A stretch of 64,000 bases of DNA, taken from an uncultured Spirochaetales bacterium. GTDB lineage: Bacteria > Spirochaetota > Spirochaetia > JAFGXN01. Under the pieces are notes generated by a model. The model saw only the letters and a list, made by a program, of their open reading frames with translations. It ran no database searches and was not told where the DNA came from. Position 1 is the stretch's first letter. Each line of letters begins with the position of its first letter. Shown here piece by piece: positions 25,901 to 36,460 of this stretch. The position numbers and the translations under genes are program-made. The stretch is taken from the NCBI GenBank assembly GCA_949289575.1, contig CASEOG010000001.1, positions 88,671 to 152,670 of the forward strand, given 5' to 3'.

Positions 25901-26542
25901 TTACGGCGTGCTTCTGTCCCAAATCGTAAAATAGCCGCTGCTTTTTGTCCCGTTGTATGTCAGCTCAGCTTTCCGTCGTTCCCCCATCGGAGGAAGCGAG
26001 GAGGAAAGGGTCGCATAATAATAATGGATATTGACCGATCCTTCCTTAACAACCAGCGCAATCTGAATATCGGCGGGTTTTCGTCTTATCTCAAACGTTC
26101 TCGAAGCGGTTTCCCCTTCCGTGTAGGCCTTGAGTTTATATCTGTACCGGTCGGCTGCCGTAAAAGAAACCTCATCGGACAAAAGACAGATATCGGCGAC
26201 CCATTTTTCGTCTCCCCCATTAACGACAGACGAGACGGAAAAAGGAAGATAATACTCTTTGTTCCCGGATACAGTTACCTGCACACATCCGATATCCTCT
26301 TTTTCCGACAATGATGCCGATGCGACGTTTTTGACAAAATCGCCGCCGTCAATTTTCCCGTCGAAATCGGAAAAATGAGAAACATCAATCCGGCTTTGAA
26401 ACAGCAAAGAGCCGTCTTCACCCGTAACCGACAACTCATGCCGGTAATAATTGTCATTTGCTTCACCGCCGACCTCAATCGGCTCGCAGGACAAAAAGGA
26501 AAAAACAAAAAACAGACAGCTTAAATGAAAAATATAGCGCAT
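25901..26542 (-). CDS. Small lipoprotein, function unknown
   Basis: A 213-residue protein with a lipoprotein signal (MRYIFHLSCLFFVFSFLSC). The mature part is beta-rich with alternating hydrophobic and polar residues and no motif I can name. It ends in SGYFTIWDRSTP. It is a single-gene unit with a good ribosome site (AGGAG), its own promoter and terminator. The promoter carries a 14-base element also present ahead of the Big2-LRR gene at 37558, which hints at shared regulation with surface proteins. Confidence 0.7.
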   Translation of the reverse strand: MRYIFHLSCLFFVFSFLSCEPIEVGGEANDNYYRHELSVTGEDGSLLFQSRIDVSHFSDFDGKIDGGDFVKNVASASLSEKEDIGCVQVTVSGNKEYYLPFSVSSVVNGGDEKWVADICLLSDEVSFTAADRYRYKLKAYTEGETASRTFEIRRKPADIQIALVVKEGSVNIHYYYATLSSSLPPMGERRKAELTYNGTKSSGYFTIWDRSTP

Positions 26543-26560
26543 AAATAGTCTCCTAAAACA

Positions 26561-26589
26561 TTAATAGATTAAACTAATAAATTAATCAA
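26561..26589 (-). promoter_or_regulatory. Promoter with embedded operator-like element
   Basis: TTGATT, 17 bases, TATTAA. The spacer and -10 contain TAGATTAAACTAAT (plus-strand reading, 26565-26578), shared exactly with 37584-37597. Confidence 0.65.
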
Positions 26590-26608
26590 GGACTATTTTT
26601 ATTTTTCG

Positions 26609-28045
26609 TTATTTTTTCTCTCCGGCTGCCCAACGCAGCAGATCCGTTCCGATGCCGTTATTATTTCCGGCTCCCATTGTGACAAACAAATCCCCCGGAC
26701 GCAAAACGGTCTTCAGGAAAGCGGCTGCTTCATCGAATTCGGCCTTGTAATAAACGGCGGGATGGTGTTTGGCGGTTTCCGTGTAAAGCGTTTCACCGGT
26801 AATATGACCTGCTGTCTCCCGTGCGGAGGCATAAATTTTATTTAAAACCACGATATCGGCGGCTGCGAATGCGCAGGCAAACTCTTCCAAAAGACGCTCG
26901 GTTCGGGAATAGGTGTGCGACATAAAATCGACAATCAGCCGTTTCGGGCGGTAAAAGGCCTTATACCCTTCCAATGTTGTCCGAATGGCGGTGGGATGAT
27001 GGGCGTAATCATCCATAAACAGAATACCGCCCGCCTCCCCGATCCGCTCGGTCCGCCGCCGGCAGCCGGCAAAAGAATCCAGCCCGGCAGCCGCTTTTAC
27101 CTGCATATCGTCATCGAAAGCACGGCCTTCGCGTTCGAGAAACAGGGAAATCAGCGCCAAAGCGGCCGCGGCATTCAAAATCAGATGGTGCCCCGGCAGC
27201 CGCAGCCGCCACTCCCTGTCCCCGGAAAAGCCCAGCCGGAAGCGGTTGACACCGCACGCCTCTTCGTTGCCGGAAATCCGAAACGGGCCGTCGGCTTTCA
27301 AACCGTAAGGCACGAGACGAAGCGCCGGCCGGCGGGCGGCAATCATCGCCGCCGTTTCCGCCGCCCCCGGATCGTCTGCGCAGTAAACGAGCGCACCGTC
27401 GTCGGGCAGTTTCTCCGCCAGTTCGATGAACGCCGAACGGATATCGGCATAATCTTTAAAATAGTCGGGATGATCTTCCTCGACGCTGGTTAAAATCATA
27501 AAAGCCGGATCGAAAGCCAAAAAATGGCGGCGGTATTCGCACGTTTCCGCGATGAAAAAGCGCTCTCCCCCGGTCCATGTGCAGCGATTCTTCAAATCGG
27601 CCGCTCCGGAACCGATCAGAACGGACCCGTCGAGAGCCATCGCTTTAACCAGCGAAGCACACAACGCCGATGTCGTCGTTTTGCCGTGAACACCGGCCAC
27701 CGCCGCCGACGGCTGCCGCTGCGAAAGCCGCCCCAACGCCTCCGGATAGGTGAGACACGGAATCCCCAAACGGCAGGCTTCGGCCAAATCGGCCGATGTC
27801 TGCGGTGTATAAGCCGCCGAACAGACCGCTTCGTCAAACGTATTGTCAATATGAACCCGATCCATTCCTTCAAAAAAGGAAATGCCGAGTTCCGATAAAA
27901 TGCCGTCCGTGTAAAAATGCTCGCTGCCGTCGACACCGACGACGATCGCCCCCGCTTTTTGATACAATTCGGCCAGAGCCGTCATTCCGGTACCTTTAAT
28001 ACCGATGAAAAAAATTTTTTTTCCTTTAAAAGAAAGCGTCCCCAT
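26609..28045 (-). CDS. murC: UDP-N-acetylmuramate-L-alanine ligase (MurC/Mpl family)
   Basis: A 478-residue Mur ligase that attaches the first amino acid (or, for Mpl, a recycled peptide) to UDP-MurNAc. Order of motifs: FFIGIKGTGMTALAELY (UDP site), AVAGVHGKTTTSAL (ATP P-loop), FIAETCEYRRHFL, ILTSVEEDHPDYF, LPGHHLILNAAAALAL, FMDDYAHHPTAI and FVTMGAGNNNGI. MurC and Mpl are hard to separate by eye; length fits MurC. The ATG has no clear ribosome site and lies exactly six bases after a -10 box, so the mRNA may be leaderless. Confidence 0.85.
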   Translation of the reverse strand: MGTLSFKGKKIFFIGIKGTGMTALAELYQKAGAIVVGVDGSEHFYTDGILSELGISFFEGMDRVHIDNTFDEAVCSAAYTPQTSADLAEACRLGIPCLTYPEALGRLSQRQPSAAVAGVHGKTTTSALCASLVKAMALDGSVLIGSGAADLKNRCTWTGGERFFIAETCEYRRHFLAFDPAFMILTSVEEDHPDYFKDYADIRSAFIELAEKLPDDGALVYCADDPGAAETAAMIAARRPALRLVPYGLKADGPFRISGNEEACGVNRFRLGFSGDREWRLRLPGHHLILNAAAALALISLFLEREGRAFDDDMQVKAAAGLDSFAGCRRRTERIGEAGGILFMDDYAHHPTAIRTTLEGYKAFYRPKRLIVDFMSHTYSRTERLLEEFACAFAAADIVVLNKIYASARETAGHITGETLYTETAKHHPAVYYKAEFDEAAAFLKTVLRPGDLFVTMGAGNNNGIGTDLLRWAAGEKK

Positions 28046-28051
28046 AATTCC

Positions 28052-28080
28052 ATTCTATCTTTTTTCGCCGCCTTTTTCAA
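28052..28080 (-). promoter_or_regulatory. Leaderless-type promoter of murC
   Basis: TTGAAA, 17 bases, TAGAAT, then six bases and the ATG, so the predicted transcript start coincides with the start codon. Confidence 0.7.
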
Positions 28081-28128
28081 CCGCGCCGCAGAAAGAGAAA
28101 AAAGCGCTTTTCTTTCTTTCGAAATTCA

Positions 28129-28137
28129 TGTTAAAAT
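28129..28137 (+). promoter_or_regulatory. Extended -10 promoter of the YihY-like gene
   Basis: TGT followed by TAAAAT, six bases before the ATG at 28144. No clear -35 box and no Shine-Dalgarno sequence. Confidence 0.5.
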
Positions 28138-28143
28138 AACATT

Positions 28144-29357
28144 ATGGAAAGTGAACCCCGCAAATGGGTCGACGAACATCCGCGTCTGAGCAGTCTCTAC
28201 GAATTTGTCAAATCGGTTGTAATCGAATTTTACAAAGACAACGGCTTTATCGCCTCTTCGAGCCTGGTCTATTCGACACTGATGTCTCTGGTGCCCTTTT
28301 TGGCCGTTCTGACAGCACTGTTCGCCGCTTTCGGCGGTATCGATATTCTGAAAGCCAATTACGCCGACTGGTTCCGGCTTTTCGATCCGCCGATGCAGCA
28401 GAAAATCATCGGACTGATTAACGGATTTGTCAGTAATTCCCGTTCTCTCGGTGTCGTCGGTATCATTTCCTTTCTCGTCACATCTGTTTTTCTGATGAAT
28501 AAAATCTGGGCTGTTTTCAACTCGATTTTCCGAAGCACCTCCCGAAGATCCCAGTTCAAACAGTTTGCCAGTTATCTGACCAATCTGGTTCTCGGTACCA
28601 TTCTCATCAGTCTTTCGATCAGTATCTCGACTCTGATGAAAACCTTTCTGCCTCACTTTTCCGATATTCAGCAGGTTCACGGACTCCTCTTCTTTCTGGT
28701 TCCGGTGCTGATTATTTTTCTGGTGCTCTTTCTTCTTCTCAAAACAATTCCCGCTACCAAAGTTTATTATTCATCGGCGGCATTCGGCGCCCTGTTCGGA
28801 ACCCTCTTCTGGCAGATCATCAATGCCGTCTTTCAGAACACATCGCTTTTTCTGACCAAAAACACCACGATTTACGGTTCGTTTGCCTTCCTGTTTATTT
28901 TTCTGCTCTGGATTTACTTTCTCTGGGTCGGCATTCTGCTGTCGGTCGAGATTGCCTATGTGCACCAGTACGGCGTTTACCGTACCCGCAGGCGGAAACT
29001 GGACTCGCCGGCCTACACGATCTCTCTGGCGGCGGCCGTGCTGCAGACCGTCTGCCGGAAATTCAAAGAGGGAAACGGCATCTGTTACTTTAACGAAATC
29101 TGTCTGCGGCTGCAGGTTCCCGATCGCGATGTTTCACGCATCGTGACTCTGTTGGAAAACCACCGGTTTCTGATTCGCGGCGACAGTCTGAAATGGGGCT
29201 ACATCCCCGGACGCATGATTGACGACATTTCTATGGAAGAGTTCATCCGCACCGTTTTCGGCGAAGCACCGGAAACCATCTCCGGGAATATCGCCGAAAC
29301 ACTGCTGGAAAACGGAGTGTCCGTCTTTAAAGGGAAATCAGCTCTCGATTCGCTCTT

Positions 29358-29361
<4 letters not shown>
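28144..29361 (+). CDS. YihY/BrkB-family membrane protein
   Basis: A 405-residue protein. Residues 20-275 form the YihY/UPF0761 membrane domain with six helices; YKDNGFIASSSLVYSTLMSL and the later LFWQIINAVFQNTS are family landmarks. Residues 285-405 are soluble and look like a winged-helix domain, as in longer family members. The family was once called ribonuclease BN; that activity is not supported for it. The cellular role is unknown. Its stop codon overlaps the stop of the convergent ABC-F gene in a shared TTAA. Confidence 0.85.
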
Positions 29362-30998
<1,637 letters not shown>

Positions 30999-31026
30999 GG
31001 CAGACTCCTTGCGTGGAATTTTTACG

Positions 31027-31055
31027 ATTATAGCCGAAATGAACGCTTTTTTCAA
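31027..31055 (-). promoter_or_regulatory. Promoter of the ABC-F gene
   Basis: TTGAAA, 17 bases, TATAAT (perfect -10), about 28 bases before the start. Confidence 0.82.
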
Positions 31056-31114
31056 GGGAATAGCGGATTTCGGAAAAAGAGTCGGTCTCTTTAAAGGGGG
31101 CGGCCCGGTTTCCG

Positions 31115-32557
31115 TTAATAGCGGACTTCGCGAAACAGCACCGTTCCGTCCGATTCGAATCCGAACGAAGAAACCGTTCCGTTAAGCCACTCGTGAAGAT
31201 AAAAAGAATAGGAGAGCATGTCCTCCCGAATTCCGGATTTTTTCGTCAAATCGACCGATAAAGGCCAGCCGGAACCCCGTTTCCGGCGATACAGATCATC
31301 AATCAGCCGCGCCAAGTGAAACCCGTTTTTCCGATACGCCTCACTGCCCGGTTCATGACCGAAAGCGGCTATCTCGTAACGTTCATCCTGTTCGATACCC
31401 CGTCCGGTAACGGCAATCATGGTTGTAAAATCGGAAAAAAGCGTATTAAATTCGACGCCGGTTGCATCGGAAACGACCGCCACTCCCGAAAATGGGGAAT
31501 CATAAATGCGGCGGACAACATTGTCTCCCCACCGCTCCCGAAGATACCGGAGAAAGAGAAGAGAATAACCGTAATTGGGCAACGGGAAAGGGTGATTCTC
31601 GATCAGAGAAATGCCCTGATTCTCAAATAACGCTTCCAGATAACGACCGTGCGGCAGCGCATATCCGGCGTAATATTCGGAGAGCATGGAGAGTCCCTCG
31701 TTCAGCCAAACCGGCAGCTGCGGTTTCCCGAGCCGCGTCCGATGATCAAATAGAATCATATGCTGAAATTCATGGATAAACGTGGCTATCAGATCGTCCC
31801 GATGTGTTTCGAAATCGGCAAAACAGTCGGAATTGACATAAAGAATATCCGCTTCGTTGGACGGCTCGCCGCCCGTGCCGTCGGGATATTTGTCCTGTGC
31901 GTAAAAATAGCCGAAAAGACCGGGTTCCAAAGGAGTCAGCAGAAAAATCACCGCCCCGTTGCCGTCAATATCGTTTTCGTACGAAAACAGCCGGTGCATT
32001 TCCGGAACCATGCGGTCAAATTCCGCGGTAACGACCTCCAACGCGGCGCTGTCGACCGTCACCGCGGTATCGACATAAACGGCAGCGTACCGGGAAACCC
32101 GGCGGCAAACGGCGTTGACCGCATGCGCCGTTCCGGCGGCGTCCAGAACCCAAAATCCGCTGCGGACGGCCCCTACGGTTTCCGTATTCCGGGCCGTTAC
32201 CGCGGAACGGCGGGCGGCCGGCAGACCCGGCTGCCGGCGGGAAAGCCGCTCTTCGGTCTCCCTCATCCGGGAATAAAACGAGTGAACCGCTGCGGTTTCC
32301 CGATTTTCCGACGCCGCCCGGACCGGCAGCGCGGCCGACGGCCGCGGCTGTGCGCCGGCCGCCGCCTCACGGCCGGGAGCAAGGGCGGCCGACAACGTAA
32401 AACGGTGACCGCTGTCGATAAAGTTCCCCGCTTCTTGCGGAACGGCGGCCGTCAGCGTGTAGAGACGGTCCGTTTCGCTCTTTTTTTCTTCACAACCGAC
32501 AGCCGCCTGCAGCATCACCGCGGCAATCGCCAAAAGAATCGTTTTCCGGATGTTCAT
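31115..32557 (-). CDS. Lipoprotein zinc metalloprotease, M30 (hyicolysin)-like
   Basis: A 480-residue protein with a lipoprotein signal (lipobox AVGC). Residues 30-130 are Ala/Arg-rich and probably a spacer. The catalytic region has FIHEFQHMILFD (HExxH zinc motif) and, about 22 residues on, WLNEGLSMLSEYYAG, whose Glu is a likely third ligand, as in gluzincins and the M30 family. It is probably surface or periplasmic and could process or degrade proteins. The ATG is five bases after GGAGG. It follows the Big2-LRR genes on the same strand after a 79-base gap holding a strong hairpin. Confidence 0.8.
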   Translation of the reverse strand: MNIRKTILLAIAAVMLQAAVGCEEKKSETDRLYTLTAAVPQEAGNFIDSGHRFTLSAALAPGREAAAGAQPRPSAALPVRAASENRETAAVHSFYSRMRETEERLSRRQPGLPAARRSAVTARNTETVGAVRSGFWVLDAAGTAHAVNAVCRRVSRYAAVYVDTAVTVDSAALEVVTAEFDRMVPEMHRLFSYENDIDGNGAVIFLLTPLEPGLFGYFYAQDKYPDGTGGEPSNEADILYVNSDCFADFETHRDDLIATFIHEFQHMILFDHRTRLGKPQLPVWLNEGLSMLSEYYAGYALPHGRYLEALFENQGISLIENHPFPLPNYGYSLLFLRYLRERWGDNVVRRIYDSPFSGVAVVSDATGVEFNTLFSDFTTMIAVTGRGIEQDERYEIAAFGHEPGSEAYRKNGFHLARLIDDLYRRKRGSGWPLSVDLTKKSGIREDMLSYSFYLHEWLNGTVSSFGFESDGTVLFREVRY

Positions 32558-32590
32558 CACCCCCTCCGCCCGATTGTTTTGCCTTTAAAC

Positions 32591-32623
32591 GGAGAGATTT
32601 CTTCCCAAAGAAGACATCTCTCC
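32591..32623 (-). promoter_or_regulatory. Long hairpin between the Big2-LRR genes and the protease
   Basis: GGAGAGAT pairs with ATCTCTCC, with an inner TTCTT/AAGAA stem and a CCCA loop. There is no T tract, so it is more likely an RNA-stability or processing element in the intergenic mRNA than a terminator. Confidence 0.5.
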
Positions 32624-32636
32624 CGCACAATAAGAT

Positions 32637-34061
32637 TTAACGAAAGGTAGCGATCACGCCCTGATTCACCGGGAATCCGTTCACTTTATTTTTGCTCCAC
32701 GTTTCATTCCAAAGGGACTTTTTGGAAGACGGCAGTGTAACGGTAATGGACGCATTCCCCTCAGAATCAGACTCATTCTCCTTCTGGTAGCCGACCTGAA
32801 GTCCGTAATAGGTCGCCGATCCCGATGTTTCGGATGAAATTAACTCTGTCTGATTCGATAAATCCAGTTCTCGAATATAATTAAACTCCAGATTGACTCT
32901 TTTCAATTTTTTATTTCCGCTCAAATCGACTGTTTGCAATTTTTGATAGGCGGCATTTAAAATTTCGATTTCGGAAAAAAACGCAATTCCCTGCAAATTT
33001 TGAATTTGTGTTGATTCATAGTTCCACTCCAAATTCAGTTCCGTCACCTGCTCCGCTTCCTCTTTGGAAATTTTTCCGTCGCTGTCTGTATCAAACTCCC
33101 GAAGAATTGCCCGGAACGCTTCGTCGGGAACATCGGCTGCCAAATCCAGTTCGGTCGGCTCGGCAACCGATTCGGTGACGGTCACCGTCCACGAAACGAA
33201 AACCTCACTGTTGTCGGCCGAGACGGCGGTGACGACAGCCTTACCGGCAGAGGCGGCGGTCACCGTTACGGACGTTCCGGTTGCGGCACTCAGCGTGACG
33301 GCTCCGTTATCGACGCTCCAGTTCACGGCAGGGTTTGAGGCATCCTCCGGAACGACGGCGACACTAAATGTCTGCGTTCCGCCGACGGTAAGAGAAACCG
33401 TCTGACCGACTGCCGGAGTCGGCGTCAGTCCCGTTACGGGTTTTTCTTCCGGTACCGGCGCGGTGACGGTCACCGTCCACGAAACGGCAACCTCACTGTT
33501 GTCGGCCGAGACGGCGGTGACGACAGCCTTACCGGCAGAGGCGGCGGTCACCGTTACGGACGTTCCGGTTGTGGCACTCAGCCTGACGGCTTCGTTATCG
33601 ACGCTCCAGTTCACGGCAGGGTTTGAGGCATCCTCCGGAACGACGGCGACACTAAATGTCTGCGTTTCGCCGACGGTAAGAGAAACCGACTCGTCTGCCG
33701 GAGTCGGCATCAGTCCCGTTACGGGTTTTTCTTCCGGTACCGGATCGGTGACGGTCACCTTACAGACAGCCGTCAGACTTTTATTTTCGGCAACGACCGC
33801 TTTCACTTCGGCTTCCCCGGCAGCTATTGCCGTCACTTTTCCTTCTTTCACCGTAACGATTTTTTCATTCGAACTTTCCCAGAGGACTTTCTGAACCGCC
33901 TGCTCCGGCAAAACCGCAAACGTCAGTTCTTCCGTTTTTCCGACCTCCAAAGTCACCGACAAAGGTCGGATCTCGATACCGGTTGCCTTCACCGGATCCG
34001 TTACCGGATCGCAGGATGCCAACATCCATACAGCAGCAATACAACTGAAGATCTTTTTCAT
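32637..34061 (-). CDS. Lipoprotein with three Big2 domains, EF-hand-like motif and leucine-rich repeats
   Basis: A 474-residue surface-type lipoprotein (lipobox LASC). Residues 25-110 form one Big2 immunoglobulin-like domain. The next two are almost identical 96-residue copies ending SWTVTVT. After a Thr/Glu linker comes DEAFRAILREFDTDSDGKIS, an EF-hand-like calcium loop, then short LRRs (LNLEWN, VDLSGNKKLKRVNLEFNYI, LDLSNQTEL). The C-terminal LPSSKKSLWNETW resembles the caps of the two upstream paralogues. The start follows AAAGGAG. Likely roles are adhesion or glycan binding; this is inference. Confidence 0.82.
   Translation of the reverse strand: MKKIFSCIAAVWMLASCDPVTDPVKATGIEIRPLSVTLEVGKTEELTFAVLPEQAVQKVLWESSNEKIVTVKEGKVTAIAAGEAEVKAVVAENKSLTAVCKVTVTDPVPEEKPVTGLMPTPADESVSLTVGETQTFSVAVVPEDASNPAVNWSVDNEAVRLSATTGTSVTVTAASAGKAVVTAVSADNSEVAVSWTVTVTAPVPEEKPVTGLTPTPAVGQTVSLTVGGTQTFSVAVVPEDASNPAVNWSVDNGAVTLSAATGTSVTVTAASAGKAVVTAVSADNSEVFVSWTVTVTESVAEPTELDLAADVPDEAFRAILREFDTDSDGKISKEEAEQVTELNLEWNYESTQIQNLQGIAFFSEIEILNAAYQKLQTVDLSGNKKLKRVNLEFNYIRELDLSNQTELISSETSGSATYYGLQVGYQKENESDSEGNASITVTLPSSKKSLWNETWSKNKVNGFPVNQGVIATFR
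33175..33747 (-). repeat. Two tandem ~288-base repeats inside a Big2 gene
   Basis: Unit 1 is 33175-33462 and unit 2 is 33463-33747. I count roughly a dozen differences, far fewer than between the other Big2 domains. Each encodes one 95-96-residue Big2 domain plus linker, so gain or loss keeps the frame. Confidence 0.9.
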
Positions 34062-34080
34062 TTTTCGCTCCTTTCCTATA

Positions 34081-36429
34081 TTATTCTCTGACAAGAGTGA
34101 CGTTGTAATTGGAATCGTTCCGACTCCATTCATTATCCCACCTCTCCCATAAAGAAGAAGGCAGATAAAGAGTGACTTTTTTGAATCCCTGATATCCGCA
34201 GACCAGATTCTTCAATGCCGAATTCGAACGCAAGTCGAGCTTTTCCAAAGAATTGCCGTTACAAATCAGCGTTTCGAGTTTCGGATTCATCGAAGTATCC
34301 AGATCGGTCAAATATCCGCCGCTGCAGTCAAGCGAGAGCAAATTCGGCATCAGCTCCAGACCGTACAGAGCCGTTGTTCCGGATGCCGGGTCAACCTCCA
34401 GTTCGGAGACGTTTGCCAGGTCGTCTTCGGTGAAGTTCTGTTTGCCGGTCGCGGCGGCAACGGCATCGAACAGCGCTCCTGCGGGAATCAGTTCCGTACG
34501 AACCGTGACCGCGCAGGTTGCTGTCACTCCGGAAGCGTCTCCGACGGTCGCTTTCACCGTAAACATGGCCGCGCCGGCATTTGAATTGACACTCAGAAGA
34601 CCGTCATTAGAAATCGTTGCCGCCCCATCGCCTCCTTCGAGACTCCATGTGACGGTTTTAACAGCGGCGTTGGGCGGTTCGACGGATGCTGTCAGACGGT
34701 AACTTTTTCCTTTATAAAGGTTCACACTCTCCCGATTCAAAACAATTTTTGTGACGGCTGCCGTTGCCGGAGAGACGGTGACAACACACGAGGCCGATGC
34801 CCCGAAGCCGTCGGCGGCGGTCACCGTTACGGTAGCGGTTCCGGCTTTTAACGCGGTTACGGTTCCGGTTGTGGCATCCAATGAAACAATGTTTTCGGGT
34901 GAAACACTCCAAGTCAGCCGTTTGTCTGTCGCGTCGCCGGGCGTCACCGCCGCACTCAAAACGAAATCGAGGCCGACTTCGAATGTTCCCGGAGCTGCGG
35001 GGTAAACTGAATGATTCAGCGTAATCTGCGTGACGGGAGAAATCACCGTCACTTCGCATTCATCGTAAACTCCCGGATTGGAAACCGATTCGGCGCGAAC
35101 GGTTGCCGTTCCGGCTTTCAGTGCGGTCACTGTCCCATTCTCAACAGAGACAATCCCGTCGGGAACGGCTGTCCACCGGACGCTGCGGTCAGTCGCTTCT
35201 TCCGGTTCGACCGTAGCGGTCAGGGTTTCCGTTTTGCCGTCTTCGGTCAGCGTCAGCTGCAGACTGTCGCGGTTCAACCGGACGGCGGTGACAGCCTCCC
35301 GAACCGTGACGGTACAGCTGGCCGTTTTGGCAGCATCGGATCGCGAAGTAACCGTTACGGTCGCACTTCCCGGACGGAGCGCCGTCACTTCTCCCGTATC
35401 GGCATTGACGGAAACGACATCGGCCCCCTCTGTGACACTCCAAACCACTGTTTTCTCTGAGGCATTCGGGGGATTGACCGTACAGGTCAGCTGCTTTGTC
35501 TCTCCCTTGAACATCGCAACGGTTTCGCCTTCGTTAATTGCAACCGATTCGACAGCGGCACTGCCCGCGACAATGTCGATTTTGATCTCCGCCGTGACAT
35601 CGGCAGGGTAATCGGAGTTGTCGAACGGGTGCAGCGAAGCCCGCACGGTAACAGTGCCCGGTGCTTTGGCCGTGACCGTGCCGTCCGCAGCGACAGCGGC
35701 GGTTTGCGGGTCGGACGTTGCCCAGAAAACGGTGTCGTAAGTCGGCTCTCCGGAAACGGTCGCCGTCAGCGCAAGCGTCAGCCCGGCCTCCAACCCGGCG
35801 GCAGCGTCGTAACCGTCGGCCGTTATCGTCACCTTTTCCGCTGCCCGATAAACCGTCACGGCACAACTGTCGCTGTACCCGCCTTCCGCGGTAGTCACCG
35901 TCACCTGTGCCGTACCGACAGCAACCCCTTTCACGATACCGCGGTTGGAATCTTCAAGCGTCAGGACATCTTCCTTCCCCTCTTCGACCGTAAACAAAAC
36001 CGTTTTCACGGAGGCATCGGTCGGCAGAACCGCATAATTTAAACCGACTTCTTTTCCGACCGGAACCGGAAACGTCTCGTCGATTCGGACTCCCGTAACG
36101 TCCGTTTTGCCGATAACGGTTATCAGACAGGAAGCCCGGTAATTTCCGTCGGTCGTGACAGCTGTCACGGACGTCTCGCCGGCGGCTTTGGCCGTTACCA
36201 CTCCGGAAGCGGTGACGTCGGCAACAGTCGGATTTTCCGATTCCCACCGGACAGTTTTATCGGCTGCCGTTTCGGGCACAACAACGGCTTTCAGCGAAAC
36301 CGTCTTCCCCGCCTCCAGTGTCACCGATGCAGGCGTTACCGTTATTCCGGACACTTTTGCCGAATCCTTTTCACAGCCCGCCAAAGCGAGCAGCAAAACC
36401 ATTCCCCAACAGCGAATAAACATTTTCAT
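34081..36429 (-). CDS. Large lipoprotein with seven Big2 domains and leucine-rich repeats
   Basis: A 782-residue lipoprotein (lipobox LAGC). About residues 25-640 are seven divergent Big2 domains, each near 85-90 residues with the recurring pattern of an L/V-x-L strand, a P-x-x-A-x-x-K-x-V-x-W segment, then G-x-V-T-A-x-x-x-G-x-A-x-V. The C-terminal part has four to five 21-residue Cys-containing LRRs (for example LLSLDCSGGYLTDLDTSMNP) and the terminal cap LPSSLWERWDNEWS. The ATG follows GAGGAGGAG. It is 19 bases ahead of the next paralogue and 31 after the first, so the three form one operon. Big2 plus LRR suggests a host-contact surface protein. Confidence 0.85.
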   Translation of the reverse strand: MKMFIRCWGMVLLLALAGCEKDSAKVSGITVTPASVTLEAGKTVSLKAVVVPETAADKTVRWESENPTVADVTASGVVTAKAAGETSVTAVTTDGNYRASCLITVIGKTDVTGVRIDETFPVPVGKEVGLNYAVLPTDASVKTVLFTVEEGKEDVLTLEDSNRGIVKGVAVGTAQVTVTTAEGGYSDSCAVTVYRAAEKVTITADGYDAAAGLEAGLTLALTATVSGEPTYDTVFWATSDPQTAAVAADGTVTAKAPGTVTVRASLHPFDNSDYPADVTAEIKIDIVAGSAAVESVAINEGETVAMFKGETKQLTCTVNPPNASEKTVVWSVTEGADVVSVNADTGEVTALRPGSATVTVTSRSDAAKTASCTVTVREAVTAVRLNRDSLQLTLTEDGKTETLTATVEPEEATDRSVRWTAVPDGIVSVENGTVTALKAGTATVRAESVSNPGVYDECEVTVISPVTQITLNHSVYPAAPGTFEVGLDFVLSAAVTPGDATDKRLTWSVSPENIVSLDATTGTVTALKAGTATVTVTAADGFGASASCVVTVSPATAAVTKIVLNRESVNLYKGKSYRLTASVEPPNAAVKTVTWSLEGGDGAATISNDGLLSVNSNAGAAMFTVKATVGDASGVTATCAVTVRTELIPAGALFDAVAAATGKQNFTEDDLANVSELEVDPASGTTALYGLELMPNLLSLDCSGGYLTDLDTSMNPKLETLICNGNSLEKLDLRSNSALKNLVCGYQGFKKVTLYLPSSLWERWDNEWSRNDSNYNVTLVRE

Positions 36430-36460
36430 AAAACTCCTCCTCAATACGATTCGATGGTTT

